From assembly GCA_036504075.1 (NCBI GenBank), contig DASXVX010000069.1, forward strand, positions 1 through 23,736: a stretch of DNA of 23,736 nt, given 5' to 3'. The notes beneath the pieces were generated by a model. It saw nothing but the letters and a program-made list of their open reading frames with translations. It did not search any database and was not told where the DNA came from. The position numbers and the translations under genes are program-made. This stretch comes from DASXVX01 sp036504075. Lineage in GTDB: Bacteria; Bacillota; Sulfobacillia; Symbiobacteriales; Symbiobacteriaceae. The stretch's first letter is position 1, and every line of letters starts with the position of its first letter. This document shows positions 6,347-14,069 of this stretch, piece by piece.

Positions 6347-7986
6347 GAGAGCACCACCGTCCGGCTGGCCGAGCCGCCCCGGTCGTGGCCCGCCGAAATC
6401 GTGACAAACGTCCCGGACTCGCCCTGCACAACCCATTCGGCCCATTTCTCCGTCGACGGCGACACCGCCCCGGCCCAGACCGCAAGCGCGCCTGAGCCCC
6501 GGCCGGCGATGTGGCCCAGGTCCTGTTTCGCCTTGCCGCCGACCACCCGCGCGCCGGAAATGCTGACCTCGACCGGCCGCGTGGCCTTCATGGCAATCGC
6601 CACCTGGGTGACGTTGGTAGGCAGGTAGCCCCGGTTCAGTACCTGGACGGCGATGTGGTAGCAGTCTCCCCCGATCGGCTTGATCCGCACCTCGCCGATC
6701 GCGAGCCGCGGCGTCGCCAGCGCATGTTCGATGGCGAACAGCGCATTCCGGTGGCACTCGGCGTGCAGGAGCTTTTCGGGCGGATTCTGCCCGCAGAACT
6801 TGGGCTCCCAGCCGCCGATCTCGACCCGGCCCAGCTGCGGATGGTCGAACTCTTTCCAGTTGCTGAACCCCGCCCCGCCCAGTTCCCGGTCGTTCCACCG
6901 CAACTGCAGGAGCGCATCCTCCTCCTGCTGGTCGGTGGTCAGGTTCTTCAGGTCCTTGAGTGGGCGCTTCTTCACCCCGCAAATATACCGGAAGTCCCAG
7001 AGTTCCGTCTCGAAGGCCTGCACGCCACGCTTATCGTAGGCCCACTCCAGCCAGGAGCCCACCGCCAACTTGTCCGGGGCGTAATCCATGGTGAAATAGT
7101 CGTAGACCGAGACCGTCGGGTAGCCGGTCAGCCGGGTGCAGGTCTCGCCGATCTGCTTGTACATCTGCAGGTCGGCACCGTTCAGCTTGTCGTCGGCCAC
7201 CAGCGGCGAAGGCCGCAGGTTCAGGCCCGCCCGGGTGCGGTAGGAGATCGCCGCCCCGATGTTCGGATGCGCCAGCCAGAATTCGGCCATGGCCCGCACT
7301 TCCGGCCGGTCAAACGGATACCGCCCCGAGCCGCCCTGTCGGTGCTGCGGCTTCGAGTTCGTCGGATAGTTCAGCCCCTCGGTGTAAATCCGGTAGAACG
7401 TGCCTTCTCGATCCTCCGGCCGCCGCCGGACCATGAGCCGGGGGTCTTTCGCCGAAATCTTCCATTCGCCCAGGGGGTGCGGAATCCGCATCTGCAAAAT
7501 CCGCCCGTCGCCGTCCACATCCTCCGGCCGCAGCCCCTCCGGCTCCTCCTCAAGCGGGTAGCGCAGCGGGCTCGACCGCAGCATCTGCGGGTGGGCAAAG
7601 TACCACTCCGCCCCGTCCACGGCCATGCGGGGCAGCACGTAGACCGCCCGGGTGTCCAGCAGTTCGGTGACCGCCGGCGCCTGGCCGTAGTTCGTCAGGG
7701 CGTCATGCACAAAGTAAAGCGCCACCGCCGAGGCCGTCACCTCGCCTGCGTGGTGCTGCCCGTTGATGTGATAAGCCGGCTTGGCATCATCCGCACCGGT
7801 GGCGAAGTTGGTCAGCGTCACCGACCAGAGGTCCCGCCCTTCCGGGCTCTTGCCGATCGACTCCAGCCGGCAAAGCGCCGGGTACGCCGCCGCAAGCGCC
7901 TTCAGGAACCGGGAGAGGTCGTCGTAGCGGTAGTACTTGCTGGAGTCGTAGCCCTTCAGCACGGCCAACGCCGCCGTTTTCTCCAT
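6343..7986 (-). CDS. M14-family carboxypeptidase paralogue with degenerate active site
   Basis: The 547-residue product aligns end to end with its two neighbours and keeps HHAGE (His 79, Glu 82) and the catalytic Glu 328 (FETELW). At the third zinc ligand, where both neighbours have His, it has Arg 250 (SYRTRAG). It also lacks about 23 residues between 204 and 223, the stretch that carries the N-R substrate-binding motif and WGLDFNRNYP in the neighbours. It is therefore probably not an ordinary zinc carboxypeptidase: a pseudoenzyme, a regulatory or structural partner, or an enzyme with altered chemistry. The frame is intact, with no stop or frameshift, which argues for selection. The ATG at 7986 lies 2 nt beyond the previous stop with GGAGG 7-8 nt upstream. 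Confidence 0.83.
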   Translation of the reverse strand: MEKTAALAVLKGYDSSKYYRYDDLSRFLKALAAAYPALCRLESIGKSPEGRDLWSVTLTNFATGADDAKPAYHINGQHHAGEVTASAVALYFVHDALTNYGQAPAVTELLDTRAVYVLPRMAVDGAEWYFAHPQMLRSSPLRYPLEEEPEGLRPEDVDGDGRILQMRIPHPLGEWKISAKDPRLMVRRRPEDREGTFYRIYTEGLNYPTNSKPQHRQGGSGRYPFDRPEVRAMAEFWLAHPNIGAAISYRTRAGLNLRPSPLVADDKLNGADLQMYKQIGETCTRLTGYPTVSVYDYFTMDYAPDKLAVGSWLEWAYDKRGVQAFETELWDFRYICGVKKRPLKDLKNLTTDQQEEDALLQLRWNDRELGGAGFSNWKEFDHPQLGRVEIGGWEPKFCGQNPPEKLLHAECHRNALFAIEHALATPRLAIGEVRIKPIGGDCYHIAVQVLNRGYLPTNVTQVAIAMKATRPVEVSISGARVVGGKAKQDLGHIAGRGSGALAVWAGAVSPSTEKWAEWVVQGESGTFVTISAGHDRGGSASRTVVLS

Positions 7987-7988
7987 GC

Positions 7989-9680
7989 CTAGCCCTCCGT
8001 CCCGAGCGAGAGCGTAACGGTTTGCCGACCGGCCTTGCTCGATTCAGCCGTCACGACCAGCACTCCGCCATGCGGCGCCTTGACGATCCACGCCACCCGC
8101 TTCTCCTTCGCAGTGGAGCCGTTGCCGGGGTAGAAGCCCGCCGGCGGGAGCACCCGTCCCTCCAGGTGGCCCAGTTCCTCCTTGGGCTTGCCCAGCACAA
8201 GCTCGGCGCCCGCCGGCAGCCCCAGCGCCACCGTGACCGGCGCGGCCGTTTTGATCTGCTTCGCCATCTCCGTCACGTGGGTCGGCAGGTAACCCCGGTT
8301 CTTCACCACGACGTCAACTTTGAACACCCCGTCCCCGAGGTGCTCGGCCTTCGCAGCGGTCACTGCAATCCGCGGCAGGGTAGCGGCGTGCCGGAGCGTG
8401 AACATGGCGTTCTTGTGCGCCTCGGCCTGCAAGAACCGGGGCGGCGCGTTCTGCAGCACGTCCTTCATCCGCCAGCCGCCCAGCTGGACCTTGCCCAGTT
8501 GGGGATGCTCGAAGTCGTACCAGGGCACAAACCCCTCGCCGCCCAGTTCGCGGTCGACGAAGGACAGCATGGCCAGTCCCTCCGCCTCGGCGTCCCGGTC
8601 CTTGAACGGCGCGCTAAACGGCACCCGGTCCAGCCCCGCCCGGACCCGCAAATCCCAGAGCTCGGTGGAGTAGAGCATCATGCCCAAGTTATCGTAACAC
8701 CAGTCGAGGAACGCGCCTTTGATCGGCTTCTCCTTGTCGTAGGCGTAGCCATCGAAGACGGAGACGCAAGGGTAGCCGGTCAGTTCCGCGCCGATTTTCC
8801 CGACGGCTTCAAAAGCCGTACGGTCCTTCGGATGCATTTTCTCATCGCTCCGCAGCGACGAAGGCCGGAGAATGATGCCGGTGGTCGTATGGAACGACTG
8901 TCCGGCGGCAATGTTTTTCTGCGCCAGCAGGAAGTCGGCCACCGCCCGGGTCTCCGGCTCCGACAGCGGATACGGGCCGGCGCCCTTTTGTTTCGCCTCC
9001 GGCTCCCAGTTCACCGGGAACTGCCGGTTCAGGTCCAGCCCCCAGCGGGGCGGCGCCGCCTGAATCTCCACCCCGTCGAAGTTCCGGATCAGCCCTTCCT
9101 GGTAGACCCGGAAGTACTGCCCGCCATACTCGTCCGGCCGGCGGGGAATCATCAGCCGGGAATCCTGCCCCGAGATTTTCCACTCGCCGTCCGCATCCTC
9201 CACCCGCATCTGCAGAATCAAGCCGTTTTCGTCGACATCCTCCGGGTAGAGCCCGTCCTGCTCCGCCACAAACGGGTACGGCCGGGCGCTGGAGCGGAGG
9301 AAATACGGCGTGGTCAGGTACTTTTCCGCCCCGTCCGGACTGACCCGCGGCAGCACGTAGAAGCTGGTGGTGTCCAGCAGGCGGGTCACCTCGGGGTCCG
9401 TCCCGTAGTTCGTCAACAAATACCAGATGGTGTACAGCGCTGCGGCCGCGCCGGTCACTTCCCCGGCATGCATGTTCCCGTCTATGTAGTACCCCGGCTT
9501 GTCGCCATGGTCGCCGGTGGCATGGTTGGTCAGTTCCATCAGCCAGAGGTCCCGCCCCTCGTACGATTTCCCGATGGCGTACAGGCGGGCGAGCGCCGGG
9601 TATCCATCCGCCAGCTCCCGCAGGTGGACGACCAGCTCGTCGTAGCGATGGTACCGGGAGAAATCGATTTGAACCGCCAA
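7989..9680 (-). CDS. M14-family zinc carboxypeptidase, first of three tandem copies
   Basis: The product is 563 residues. Zinc ligands are His 71 and Glu 74 (MHAGE) and His 264 (SFHTTTG). Asn 218 and Arg 219 (LDLNRQ) bind the substrate carboxylate, and Glu 340 (STELW) is the catalytic base. After the M14 domain comes a C-terminal region with LGGEGFVPW and VKNRGYLPTHVTEMA, found in all three copies. I chose the TTG at 9680 because AAAGGGGGG lies 6 nt before it and because the protein then aligns from its first residue with the third copy. The frame is open a further 36 codons without similarity. It is the first gene of the three-gene peptidase operon, and a terminator separates it from the stress-protein gene upstream. 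No promoter was recognised. Confidence 0.87.
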   Translation of the reverse strand: MAVQIDFSRYHRYDELVVHLRELADGYPALARLYAIGKSYEGRDLWLMELTNHATGDHGDKPGYYIDGNMHAGEVTGAAAALYTIWYLLTNYGTDPEVTRLLDTTSFYVLPRVSPDGAEKYLTTPYFLRSSARPYPFVAEQDGLYPEDVDENGLILQMRVEDADGEWKISGQDSRLMIPRRPDEYGGQYFRVYQEGLIRNFDGVEIQAAPPRWGLDLNRQFPVNWEPEAKQKGAGPYPLSEPETRAVADFLLAQKNIAAGQSFHTTTGIILRPSSLRSDEKMHPKDRTAFEAVGKIGAELTGYPCVSVFDGYAYDKEKPIKGAFLDWCYDNLGMMLYSTELWDLRVRAGLDRVPFSAPFKDRDAEAEGLAMLSFVDRELGGEGFVPWYDFEHPQLGKVQLGGWRMKDVLQNAPPRFLQAEAHKNAMFTLRHAATLPRIAVTAAKAEHLGDGVFKVDVVVKNRGYLPTHVTEMAKQIKTAAPVTVALGLPAGAELVLGKPKEELGHLEGRVLPPAGFYPGNGSTAKEKRVAWIVKAPHGGVLVVTAESSKAGRQTVTLSLGTEG

Positions 9681-9745
9681 GCCGAACCCCCCTTTAGAAG
9701 ACCCCGCCCATGCTCTTTGCCCCCAGTACCAGCATCCCCCAAAGC

Positions 9746-9775
9746 AAAAGCGCCACCCCAACGCGGGAGCGGCGC
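9746..9775 (-). terminator. Terminator of the universal stress protein gene
   Basis: On the minus strand GCGCC (9771-9775) pairs with GGCGC (9750-9754), with further pairing of CCC to GGG inside and a TTTT tail at 9746-9749. It begins 14 nt beyond the stop codon and isolates the peptidase operon downstream. Confidence 0.7.
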
Positions 9776-9789
9776 CGTACGCGCGCAAG

Positions 9790-10230
9790 TTACTTCACGA
9801 TCAGCACCGGACAGGGCGCCAGGTGCAGCACCCGGTTCGACACGCTGCCAATGAGAAGCTCCTTGAGCTGGCTGAGGCCACGGTTACCCATGACGACCAT
9901 GTCATAGCCCTCACACTTTGCCAGGTCGACGATCTCTTCGGCCGGCTCACCCACCTGCACTTCGGTGAAGACCTTATCTGCCGGGAGGCCAAGGGCAGCG
10001 ACTGTCCGACGCAGAATCGGATCGGCCGAGCGCCGGATCATGACGTCCATCGGCACTTCGGGTGTGACCGAGTTCCCGTTCTCATCGGTCACGTAGAACG
10101 AATTCGGCACGTGAGCCACGTGCAGCACAGTGACCTGGGCCGCCGGCATGGTCGCCGCCAGCTCGCCCACGGCCTTCGCTGCGCGCACGCTGCAATCACT
10201 GCCGTCCGTCGCCAGGAGAATCTTCTTCAT
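9790..10230 (-). CDS. Universal stress protein, UspA family
   Basis: The 146-residue product is a single Usp domain: MKKILLATDGSD at the start, VTVLHVAHV in the second strand and VVMGNRGLSQLKELLIGSVSNRVLHLAPCPVLIVK at the end. The G-x-x-G-9x-G-S motif marks the ATP-binding subclass. These are cytosolic proteins induced by starvation or redox stress; their exact action is unknown in most species. The ATG at 10230 has GGAGG 9 nt upstream; the frame stays open above it without similarity. It stands alone, between its own terminator and that of the response regulator. Confidence 0.93.
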   Translation of the reverse strand: MKKILLATDGSDCSVRAAKAVGELAATMPAAQVTVLHVAHVPNSFYVTDENGNSVTPEVPMDVMIRRSADPILRRTVAALGLPADKVFTEVQVGEPAEEIVDLAKCEGYDMVVMGNRGLSQLKELLIGSVSNRVLHLAPCPVLIVK

Positions 10231-10277
10231 TGTCAATCGCCTCCACGGACCAGGGTGTCTCCTACTTCCATGGTAGC

Positions 10278-10315
10278 GGGCGGCCATATAGACCTGGTAT
10301 CCCCCTGCCGCCCGA
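10278..10315. repeat. 8-bp inverted repeat in the stress-protein leader
   Basis: CGGGCGGC (10278-10285) and GCCGCCCG (10308-10315) are perfect inverted arms around a 22-nt loop, upstream of the universal stress protein gene. No T-run follows on either strand, so it is not an obvious terminator. It may be a leader hairpin or an operator. Confidence 0.4.
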
Positions 10316-10340
10316 TTTTGGTTGCAATCGGCCCATACGC

Positions 10341-10370
10341 AAAAACCACCCAAAGCGTTTCGGGTGGTTT
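10341..10370 (-). terminator. Terminator of the orphan response regulator
   Basis: A perfect 9-bp stem on the minus strand (AAACCACCC, 10362-10370; GGGTGGTTT, 10343-10351) runs into further Ts at 10341-10342. It begins 14 nt beyond the stop codon of the regulator gene. Confidence 0.85.
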
Positions 10371-10383
10371 GCAGGCATTATCC

Positions 10384-11028
10384 TTAAGGATCCCCAGCCA
10401 AACCTTCCCGAATGGCATAGCCGACAGCTTCGGAACGGTTGCGAAGGTGCAGCTTTTCCAAAATGTGGCGCATGTGGTTTTTCACCGTCGACTCCGCCAC
10501 ATAGAGCTTGGCTGCGATCTCTTTATAAGTGAGGCCGGTGCTGGCCAGGCGCAGTACTTCCACCTCGCGGGGCGAAAGCTGCTGCCCTTCTTCCTTGCCG
10601 GCTGCGCCAGTACGCGGCTGGCGGAATTCCTTCAGCATTTTGGCGGCCATCACGGAAGAGATCGGCGCCTCACCTGCAAACGCAGACTTGAGCGAGGCAA
10701 CCAGTTCTTCCGGCCCCAGGCTCTTCAAGAGGTATCCATCGGCCCCGGCTTTGATCGCCTCAAAGAGATCCTTGTCGATCTCGGAGACCGTCAGAATGAC
10801 AACCTTCAGATCCGGATGGGCAGCCTTCAGTTTTCTGGTGGCTTCAACGCCATCGAGCACCGGCATGTTGATATCCATCAGAACGAGGTCGGGCTTGAGC
10901 TTGGGGACGAATTCGAGCGCCTCCTGGCCGTTGTTGGCTTCGCCAACCACTTCGACATCGCTGCTGGTCAGGATGCTTAGTACGCCCTTGCGGAGCATCA
11001 GGTGATCATCGACAATCAAGACTTTCAT
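10384..11028 (-). CDS. NarL/FixJ-family response regulator, orphan
   Basis: The 214-residue product has an N-terminal receiver domain with the acidic pair Asp 7-8, phosphoacceptor Asp 52 (LVLMDINMP), the TVSE segment and Lys in YLLKS. It ends with a LuxR-type helix-turn-helix (LSPREVEVLRLASTGLTYKEIAAKLYVAESTVKNH pattern), so it binds DNA when phosphorylated. The ATG at 11028 is preceded by AAGGAGGG, with rather long spacing of about 12 nt. It is monocistronic, with its own promoter and terminator, and no kinase is adjacent. The kinase at 14062-15105 is a possible partner, but that kinase already has its own regulator. Target genes are unknown. Confidence 0.93.
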   Translation of the reverse strand: MKVLIVDDHLMLRKGVLSILTSSDVEVVGEANNGQEALEFVPKLKPDLVLMDINMPVLDGVEATRKLKAAHPDLKVVILTVSEIDKDLFEAIKAGADGYLLKSLGPEELVASLKSAFAGEAPISSVMAAKMLKEFRQPRTGAAGKEEGQQLSPREVEVLRLASTGLTYKEIAAKLYVAESTVKNHMRHILEKLHLRNRSEAVGYAIREGLAGDP

Positions 11029-11070
11029 TGCTCGGGCGCCCTCCTTTCCCTCTTAAGTTTAGTCTACCAC

Positions 11071-11116
11071 GTTATAAAGGTCTAGAACAATCGGCTTTCA
11101 ACCCTAAGGGTCTAGA
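11071..11116 (-). promoter_or_regulatory. Promoter with paired GGTCTAGA boxes upstream of the orphan regulator
   Basis: On the minus strand TTGAAA (11096-11101) and TTATAA/TATAAC (11071-11077) are 18-19 nt apart. The plus-strand octamer GGTCTAGA occurs twice, at 11079-11086 and 11109-11116, 30 bp from start to start (about three helical turns), with the palindrome CCCTAAGGG (11102-11110) beside the second. One box lies in the spacer and one upstream of the -35. Autoregulation by the encoded regulator is a natural guess, not shown. Confidence 0.4.
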
Positions 11117-11207
11117 TCCGAACGTGAAGGCAGTTTTCGACGCTTTTTGCCTGTTCTCATTTTCCATTCGACACGGTATACGCAAGAACCTCTCCCCGAA
11201 CGAACAA

Positions 11208-11243
11208 TAAAAAAATACGGCGCCATTATAATCAATAGCGCCG
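11208..11243 (-). terminator. Terminator of the methyltransferase gene
   Basis: A 10-bp stem (11218-11227 with 11234-11243, one G-U pair, 6-nt loop) is followed on the minus strand by TATTTTTTTATT. It begins 11 nt beyond the methyltransferase stop. The stretch from here to 11028 holds no gene, only the regulator's promoter. Confidence 0.92.
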
Positions 11244-11254
11244 CAGCTTATGCG

Positions 11255-12004
11255 CTACATGGTCCGCTGGGCTTCGACCACCAGACGTCCGGCCCCAGGG
11301 AGGAGGTCCTGACGTTCAAAACCACCGAACACGGTAGTGGCAAAGCCGCATGACGTAAGTAGCAATTCTATCTCTCCGGGAGTGCTATACCGAGTGGTCA
11401 GCATGGCGTACTGGGTCTTCTCCACCTGCCCCTCCCGGTCCAGCCAATCGCAGGAAATCAGGTCCTCCACCAGTTGGAGCGCCGGCTCATACTTCCGGTG
11501 ACGGCGCAGCACCCCGGCCCGCTCGCCGGCCACCCCCTGCCACTTCACGACCGGTAGCTCAACCCCGGGCGTCGCCGGCTCGCCCAGGGGGAAGTCCAGC
11601 ACCAGCTTGCCACCCACGCCGAGGGCATGGCGCGCCGCCGTCAGGCAGGACCGCTGCTCTTCCAGCGTCAACAGCCGCTGCAACGCGCCGCTTGGAATAC
11701 ATACCAGCGGGTGTTTGCTGTCGCTGACAAAATGGGTCGGGTCGCCCCGGACGAACATCGCCCTGGCAGCCCCGAACTGCTGCGCCTTCCGCTTCGCCTG
11801 GTCGACCATGCCTGCGTCGGTATCCAGCCCTATCACTGGAATGCCTTGCCGGGCGATGGGAATGGCAATGCGGCCGGTTCCGCTCAAAAGCACAAGCACT
11901 GGACCCCCGCTGCGACGGGCATACTCGCTGTAGAAGTCAGCATCCCCCGGGCTGCCCGCATCCAGCAGTTCCAGGAGTTCGGGGGCGACTGGGTTACGCA
12001 GCAT
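11255..12004 (-). CDS. Class I SAM-dependent methyltransferase
   Basis: The 249-residue product has the Rossmann-fold glycine motif of class I methyltransferases, VLVLLSGTGRIAIPIA (residues 36-51), and the following acidic residue Asp 61 in VIGLDTD, which would bind the ribose of S-adenosylmethionine. A later LVLDFPLGEP segment and the C-terminal GFERQDLLPGAGRLVVEAQR are usual for small-molecule methyltransferases. The substrate cannot be assigned. The ATG at 12004 has GGAGGAAGGG upstream. It is monocistronic, divergent from the small gene at 12130 and followed by a strong terminator. The glycine motif is SGTGR rather than the commoner GxGTGR. Confidence 0.82.
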   Translation of the reverse strand: MLRNPVAPELLELLDAGSPGDADFYSEYARRSGGPVLVLLSGTGRIAIPIARQGIPVIGLDTDAGMVDQAKRKAQQFGAARAMFVRGDPTHFVSDSKHPLVCIPSGALQRLLTLEEQRSCLTAARHALGVGGKLVLDFPLGEPATPGVELPVVKWQGVAGERAGVLRRHRKYEPALQLVEDLISCDWLDREGQVEKTQYAMLTTRYSTPGEIELLLTSCGFATTVFGGFERQDLLPGAGRLVVEAQRTM

Positions 12005-12062
12005 GGTGCCATCCCTTCCTCCATTTCGGTCACGTACAGTTCACCTTCGGCAGCGCAGTTGG

Positions 12063-12087
12063 GATATCCTTCCAGTTCGGAAGTATC
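12063..12087. promoter_or_regulatory. Palindrome between divergent genes
   Basis: CTTCC-AGTTC-GGAAG (12069-12083) is extended outward by GATA and TATC with a 2-nt bulge. It lies in the 125-bp gap between the methyltransferase and the small plus-strand gene, upstream of both starts. It may be an operator; no clear -35/-10 pair was found in this gap. Confidence 0.3.
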
Positions 12088-12129
12088 ATCTGCCGGATGA
12101 ATCTGTCATGTCGAGGAGGGTGGGGCAAG

Positions 12130-12336
12130 TTGTACACGGAACTACGGCTCAAGCTGCTTTCCGGACGGACGGCCACCATTCATGTCGACCCGCCTTACGA
12201 CCTGGATGAACTGGACTACGTGCCAGGCATCCGGGCGGTCTCCCTGGGGAACCTGACCGTGCTCTACGAAGGGCTGGTCTACGACGTCCGGCCCGACGGG
12301 CGCGTCGTCAATTTCCCGGCCCGGTCCACCGTCTGA
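12130..12336 (+). CDS. Small hypothetical protein
   Basis: I do not recognise this 68-residue product. It is acidic in the middle (DPPYDLDELDY, residues about 20-30) and otherwise alternates short hydrophobic strands (TVLYEGLVYDV), suggesting a small beta-rich domain. No signal peptide, membrane helix or cysteine is present. The TTG at 12130 is favoured because GGAGGG lies 9 nt before it; an upstream ATG at 12097 has no such site. It is one of only two plus-strand genes, and its last 29 bp overlap the 3' end of ubiX. It could be a real small gene or a well-formed accidental frame. Conservation would decide. Confidence 0.5.
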   Translation: MYTELRLKLLSGRTATIHVDPPYDLDELDYVPGIRAVSLGNLTVLYEGLVYDVRPDGRVVNFPARSTV

Positions 12337-12871
12337 ACAGATTGGCTTCCAGGCCGAACTGGTCCAGTACCTTGCCGATGGTCTGATCCACGATCTCTGC
12401 CACCGTCTGCGGCTTGTGGTAAAATGCCGGAATCGGCGGAAGGACGACGGCTCCCATCTCCGTAACCGCAGTCATGAGGCGCAGGTGGCCCAGGTGCAGC
12501 GGGGTTTCCCGCACCACCAGGACCAACTTGCGCCGTTCTTTTAAGCTCACGTCGGCGGCCCGGGTGAGCAGGTTCTCGTTGTAACTGTTGGCGATGCCGG
12601 AAAGCGTTTTGATCGAGCAGGGCGCCACCACCATGCCATCGGTCTTATACGAACCGCTGGAAATGGCCGAAGCTACATCCGCCACCGGGTAAACCCTGGT
12701 TGCCAGCGCCTCGACCCTCGCCACATCGTAGGCCGTCTCGCAGGCAATGGTCTGGCCGGCGGTTTCGCTAAGCACCAGATGCGTCTCGACCCCCAGGCCC
12801 TTCAGCACCTCAAGCAGCCGGATTCCGTAAATGGCGCCGCTGGCGCCGCTGATTCCCACCACCAGCCGCAT
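12308..12871 (-). CDS. ubiX: UbiX-family flavin prenyltransferase
   Basis: The 187-residue product has UbiX landmarks: VVGISGASGAIYG (residues 4-16) for FMN, ISSGSYKTDGMVVAPCSIKTLSGIANSY in the middle, LVLVVRETPL and the late PAFYHKPQT. UbiX attaches dimethylallyl phosphate to FMN, making prenyl-FMN, the cofactor of UbiD-type decarboxylases. No ubiD is in the window, so the client enzyme must be elsewhere. It directly follows the flavin split-barrel gene (TAA and ATG abut with no gap) and closes a five-gene operon. The flavin link with that neighbour is suggestive only. No terminator was found after it. Confidence 0.93.
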   Translation of the reverse strand: MRLVVGISGASGAIYGIRLLEVLKGLGVETHLVLSETAGQTIACETAYDVARVEALATRVYPVADVASAISSGSYKTDGMVVAPCSIKTLSGIANSYNENLLTRAADVSLKERRKLVLVVRETPLHLGHLRLMTAVTEMGAVVLPPIPAFYHKPQTVAEIVDQTIGKVLDQFGLEANLFRRWTGPGN

Positions 12872-13354
12872 TTATTCCGCCTCCGCCATGGCCGTCAGTT
12901 CATCCAGAAGCGCCCGGATCACGGTCACAAAGTCTTCGTGCATGAGGTTATACCGGTAGCTGACGCCCCCGGTCATGGTGACAAAAGACTCCATGTCCTG
13001 CAGCACTTCCGTGACGGTGAGGCGCAGGGCCGCCTCCTGCGGCATGGTTTGCATCTCCGGCCGGACCAGTTCCGCCCGCCCCTTCACGTAGAAAAGCGTG
13101 TCCGGCCCGGCGATCAGCAGCGTCAGCCGCCCGTCCCGGCGCACGTTCTCCAGCGAGCGCGACTGCCCGCCCAGGGCGACGAAGACTTCGCCCGGCTGCG
13201 CGGCCACGCAGCCGGGTGCCATGGCCACATGCGGCCACCCGGCCCCGTCGATGGTCAACACGGGCAGCCCGAGTCCGCCGGGTCGGAACATTTCACCTGC
13301 CGCCAACCGGGTCAGGAGTTCCGGGGACAGTTGGGATCCAAGATTTTGCGACAT
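12872..13354 (-). CDS. Pyridoxamine 5'-phosphate oxidase-like flavin split-barrel protein
   Basis: The 160-residue product looks like a small FMN-binding split-barrel protein: LPVLTIDGAGWPHVAMAPGCVA, then EVFVALGGQSRSLENVRRDGRLTLLIAG, then FYVKGRAELV, followed by a helical C-terminus that is longer than usual. The function of such proteins is mostly unknown; some bind FMN, F420 or haem. The ATG at 13354 has GTGGAG 6 nt upstream; the frame is open further up, into the regulator gene, without similarity. It lies 16 nt after the response regulator and abuts ubiX, so the flavin prenyltransferase and this protein are co-expressed. It is only distantly like the protein at 2709-3170. Confidence 0.78.
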   Translation of the reverse strand: MSQNLGSQLSPELLTRLAAGEMFRPGGLGLPVLTIDGAGWPHVAMAPGCVAAQPGEVFVALGGQSRSLENVRRDGRLTLLIAGPDTLFYVKGRAELVRPEMQTMPQEAALRLTVTEVLQDMESFVTMTGGVSYRYNLMHEDFVTVIRALLDELTAMAEAE

Positions 13355-13370
13355 GGCTTCTCCACTTCGT

Positions 13371-14069
13371 TTATAGATCGTCCAGTAAGACCAGCCCGCT
13401 CTTGATGGCGAACTTGGTAAGCTCGACAGCGTCATGCAGGTCGAGCTTTTCCATGAGGTTCGCCCGGTGGGCCTGCACCGTTTTGATCGAGATAAACAGC
13501 TTCTCGCCGATCTGTTGATTCGTCAGCCCTTTGGCAATCAGCGTCAGCACTTCCCGCTCCCGGTCCGTCAACTGTTCCAGCAGCGGGTGCCCGCCCTCAC
13601 CCCGGGGCGCCGGAGCGGCAGGCTGTGCCGGCGCGCCCGGACCCCCGCCGTGCAGCGACTCCATGACCGTCCGGGCCACATCCGGATGCAGAATCACCTG
13701 TCCGCCCACCACCGCCTTGAGCGCGGAGACCAGTTCCTGGGCCGCCGACCGCTTCAGCACGTAGCCGGAAGCGCCGGCCTTGAGGATCGGCACCACGTAC
13801 TCCTCGCTGTCATACATGGAAAGAATCAGCACCGGCAACTTGGGGTGCCGCTTCTTTAACTCGGTCGTCGCTTCGATCCCGTTCATCCGGGGCATGGCAA
13901 TATCCATCAGCACGGCATCCGGCTGCAGCGCCTCCACCATTTCCAGCGCTTCAACGCCGTCCTGCGCTTCCCCGACCACGTCGACCTCGCCGCTGGCGGA
14001 CAGGAGATACCGGATGCCCTCCCGCAAAATGGCGTGATCATCGACGAGTAATACCCGAATGTTACCCAC
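13371..14069 (-). CDS. NarL/DegU-type response regulator of a two-component pair
   Basis: The 232-residue product has a receiver domain with Asp 10-11 and phosphoacceptor Asp 56 (AVLMDIAMP), the SMYD switch region and Lys in YVLKRS. A linker rich in Gly, Pro and Ala (about 138-158) leads to a LuxR-type helix-turn-helix (LTDREREVLTLIAKGLTNQQIGEKLFIS). The GTG start at 14069 overlaps the end of the kinase gene by 8 nt and has GGGGGAGGG upstream, so the two are translated in a coupled way. It is surely the partner of the kinase encoded just upstream. Its targets may include its own operon, but no binding site was identified. Confidence 0.95.
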   Translation of the reverse strand: MGNIRVLLVDDHAILREGIRYLLSASGEVDVVGEAQDGVEALEMVEALQPDAVLMDIAMPRMNGIEATTELKKRHPKLPVLILSMYDSEEYVVPILKAGASGYVLKRSAAQELVSALKAVVGGQVILHPDVARTVMESLHGGGPGAPAQPAAPAPRGEGGHPLLEQLTDREREVLTLIAKGLTNQQIGEKLFISIKTVQAHRANLMEKLDLHDAVELTKFAIKSGLVLLDDL

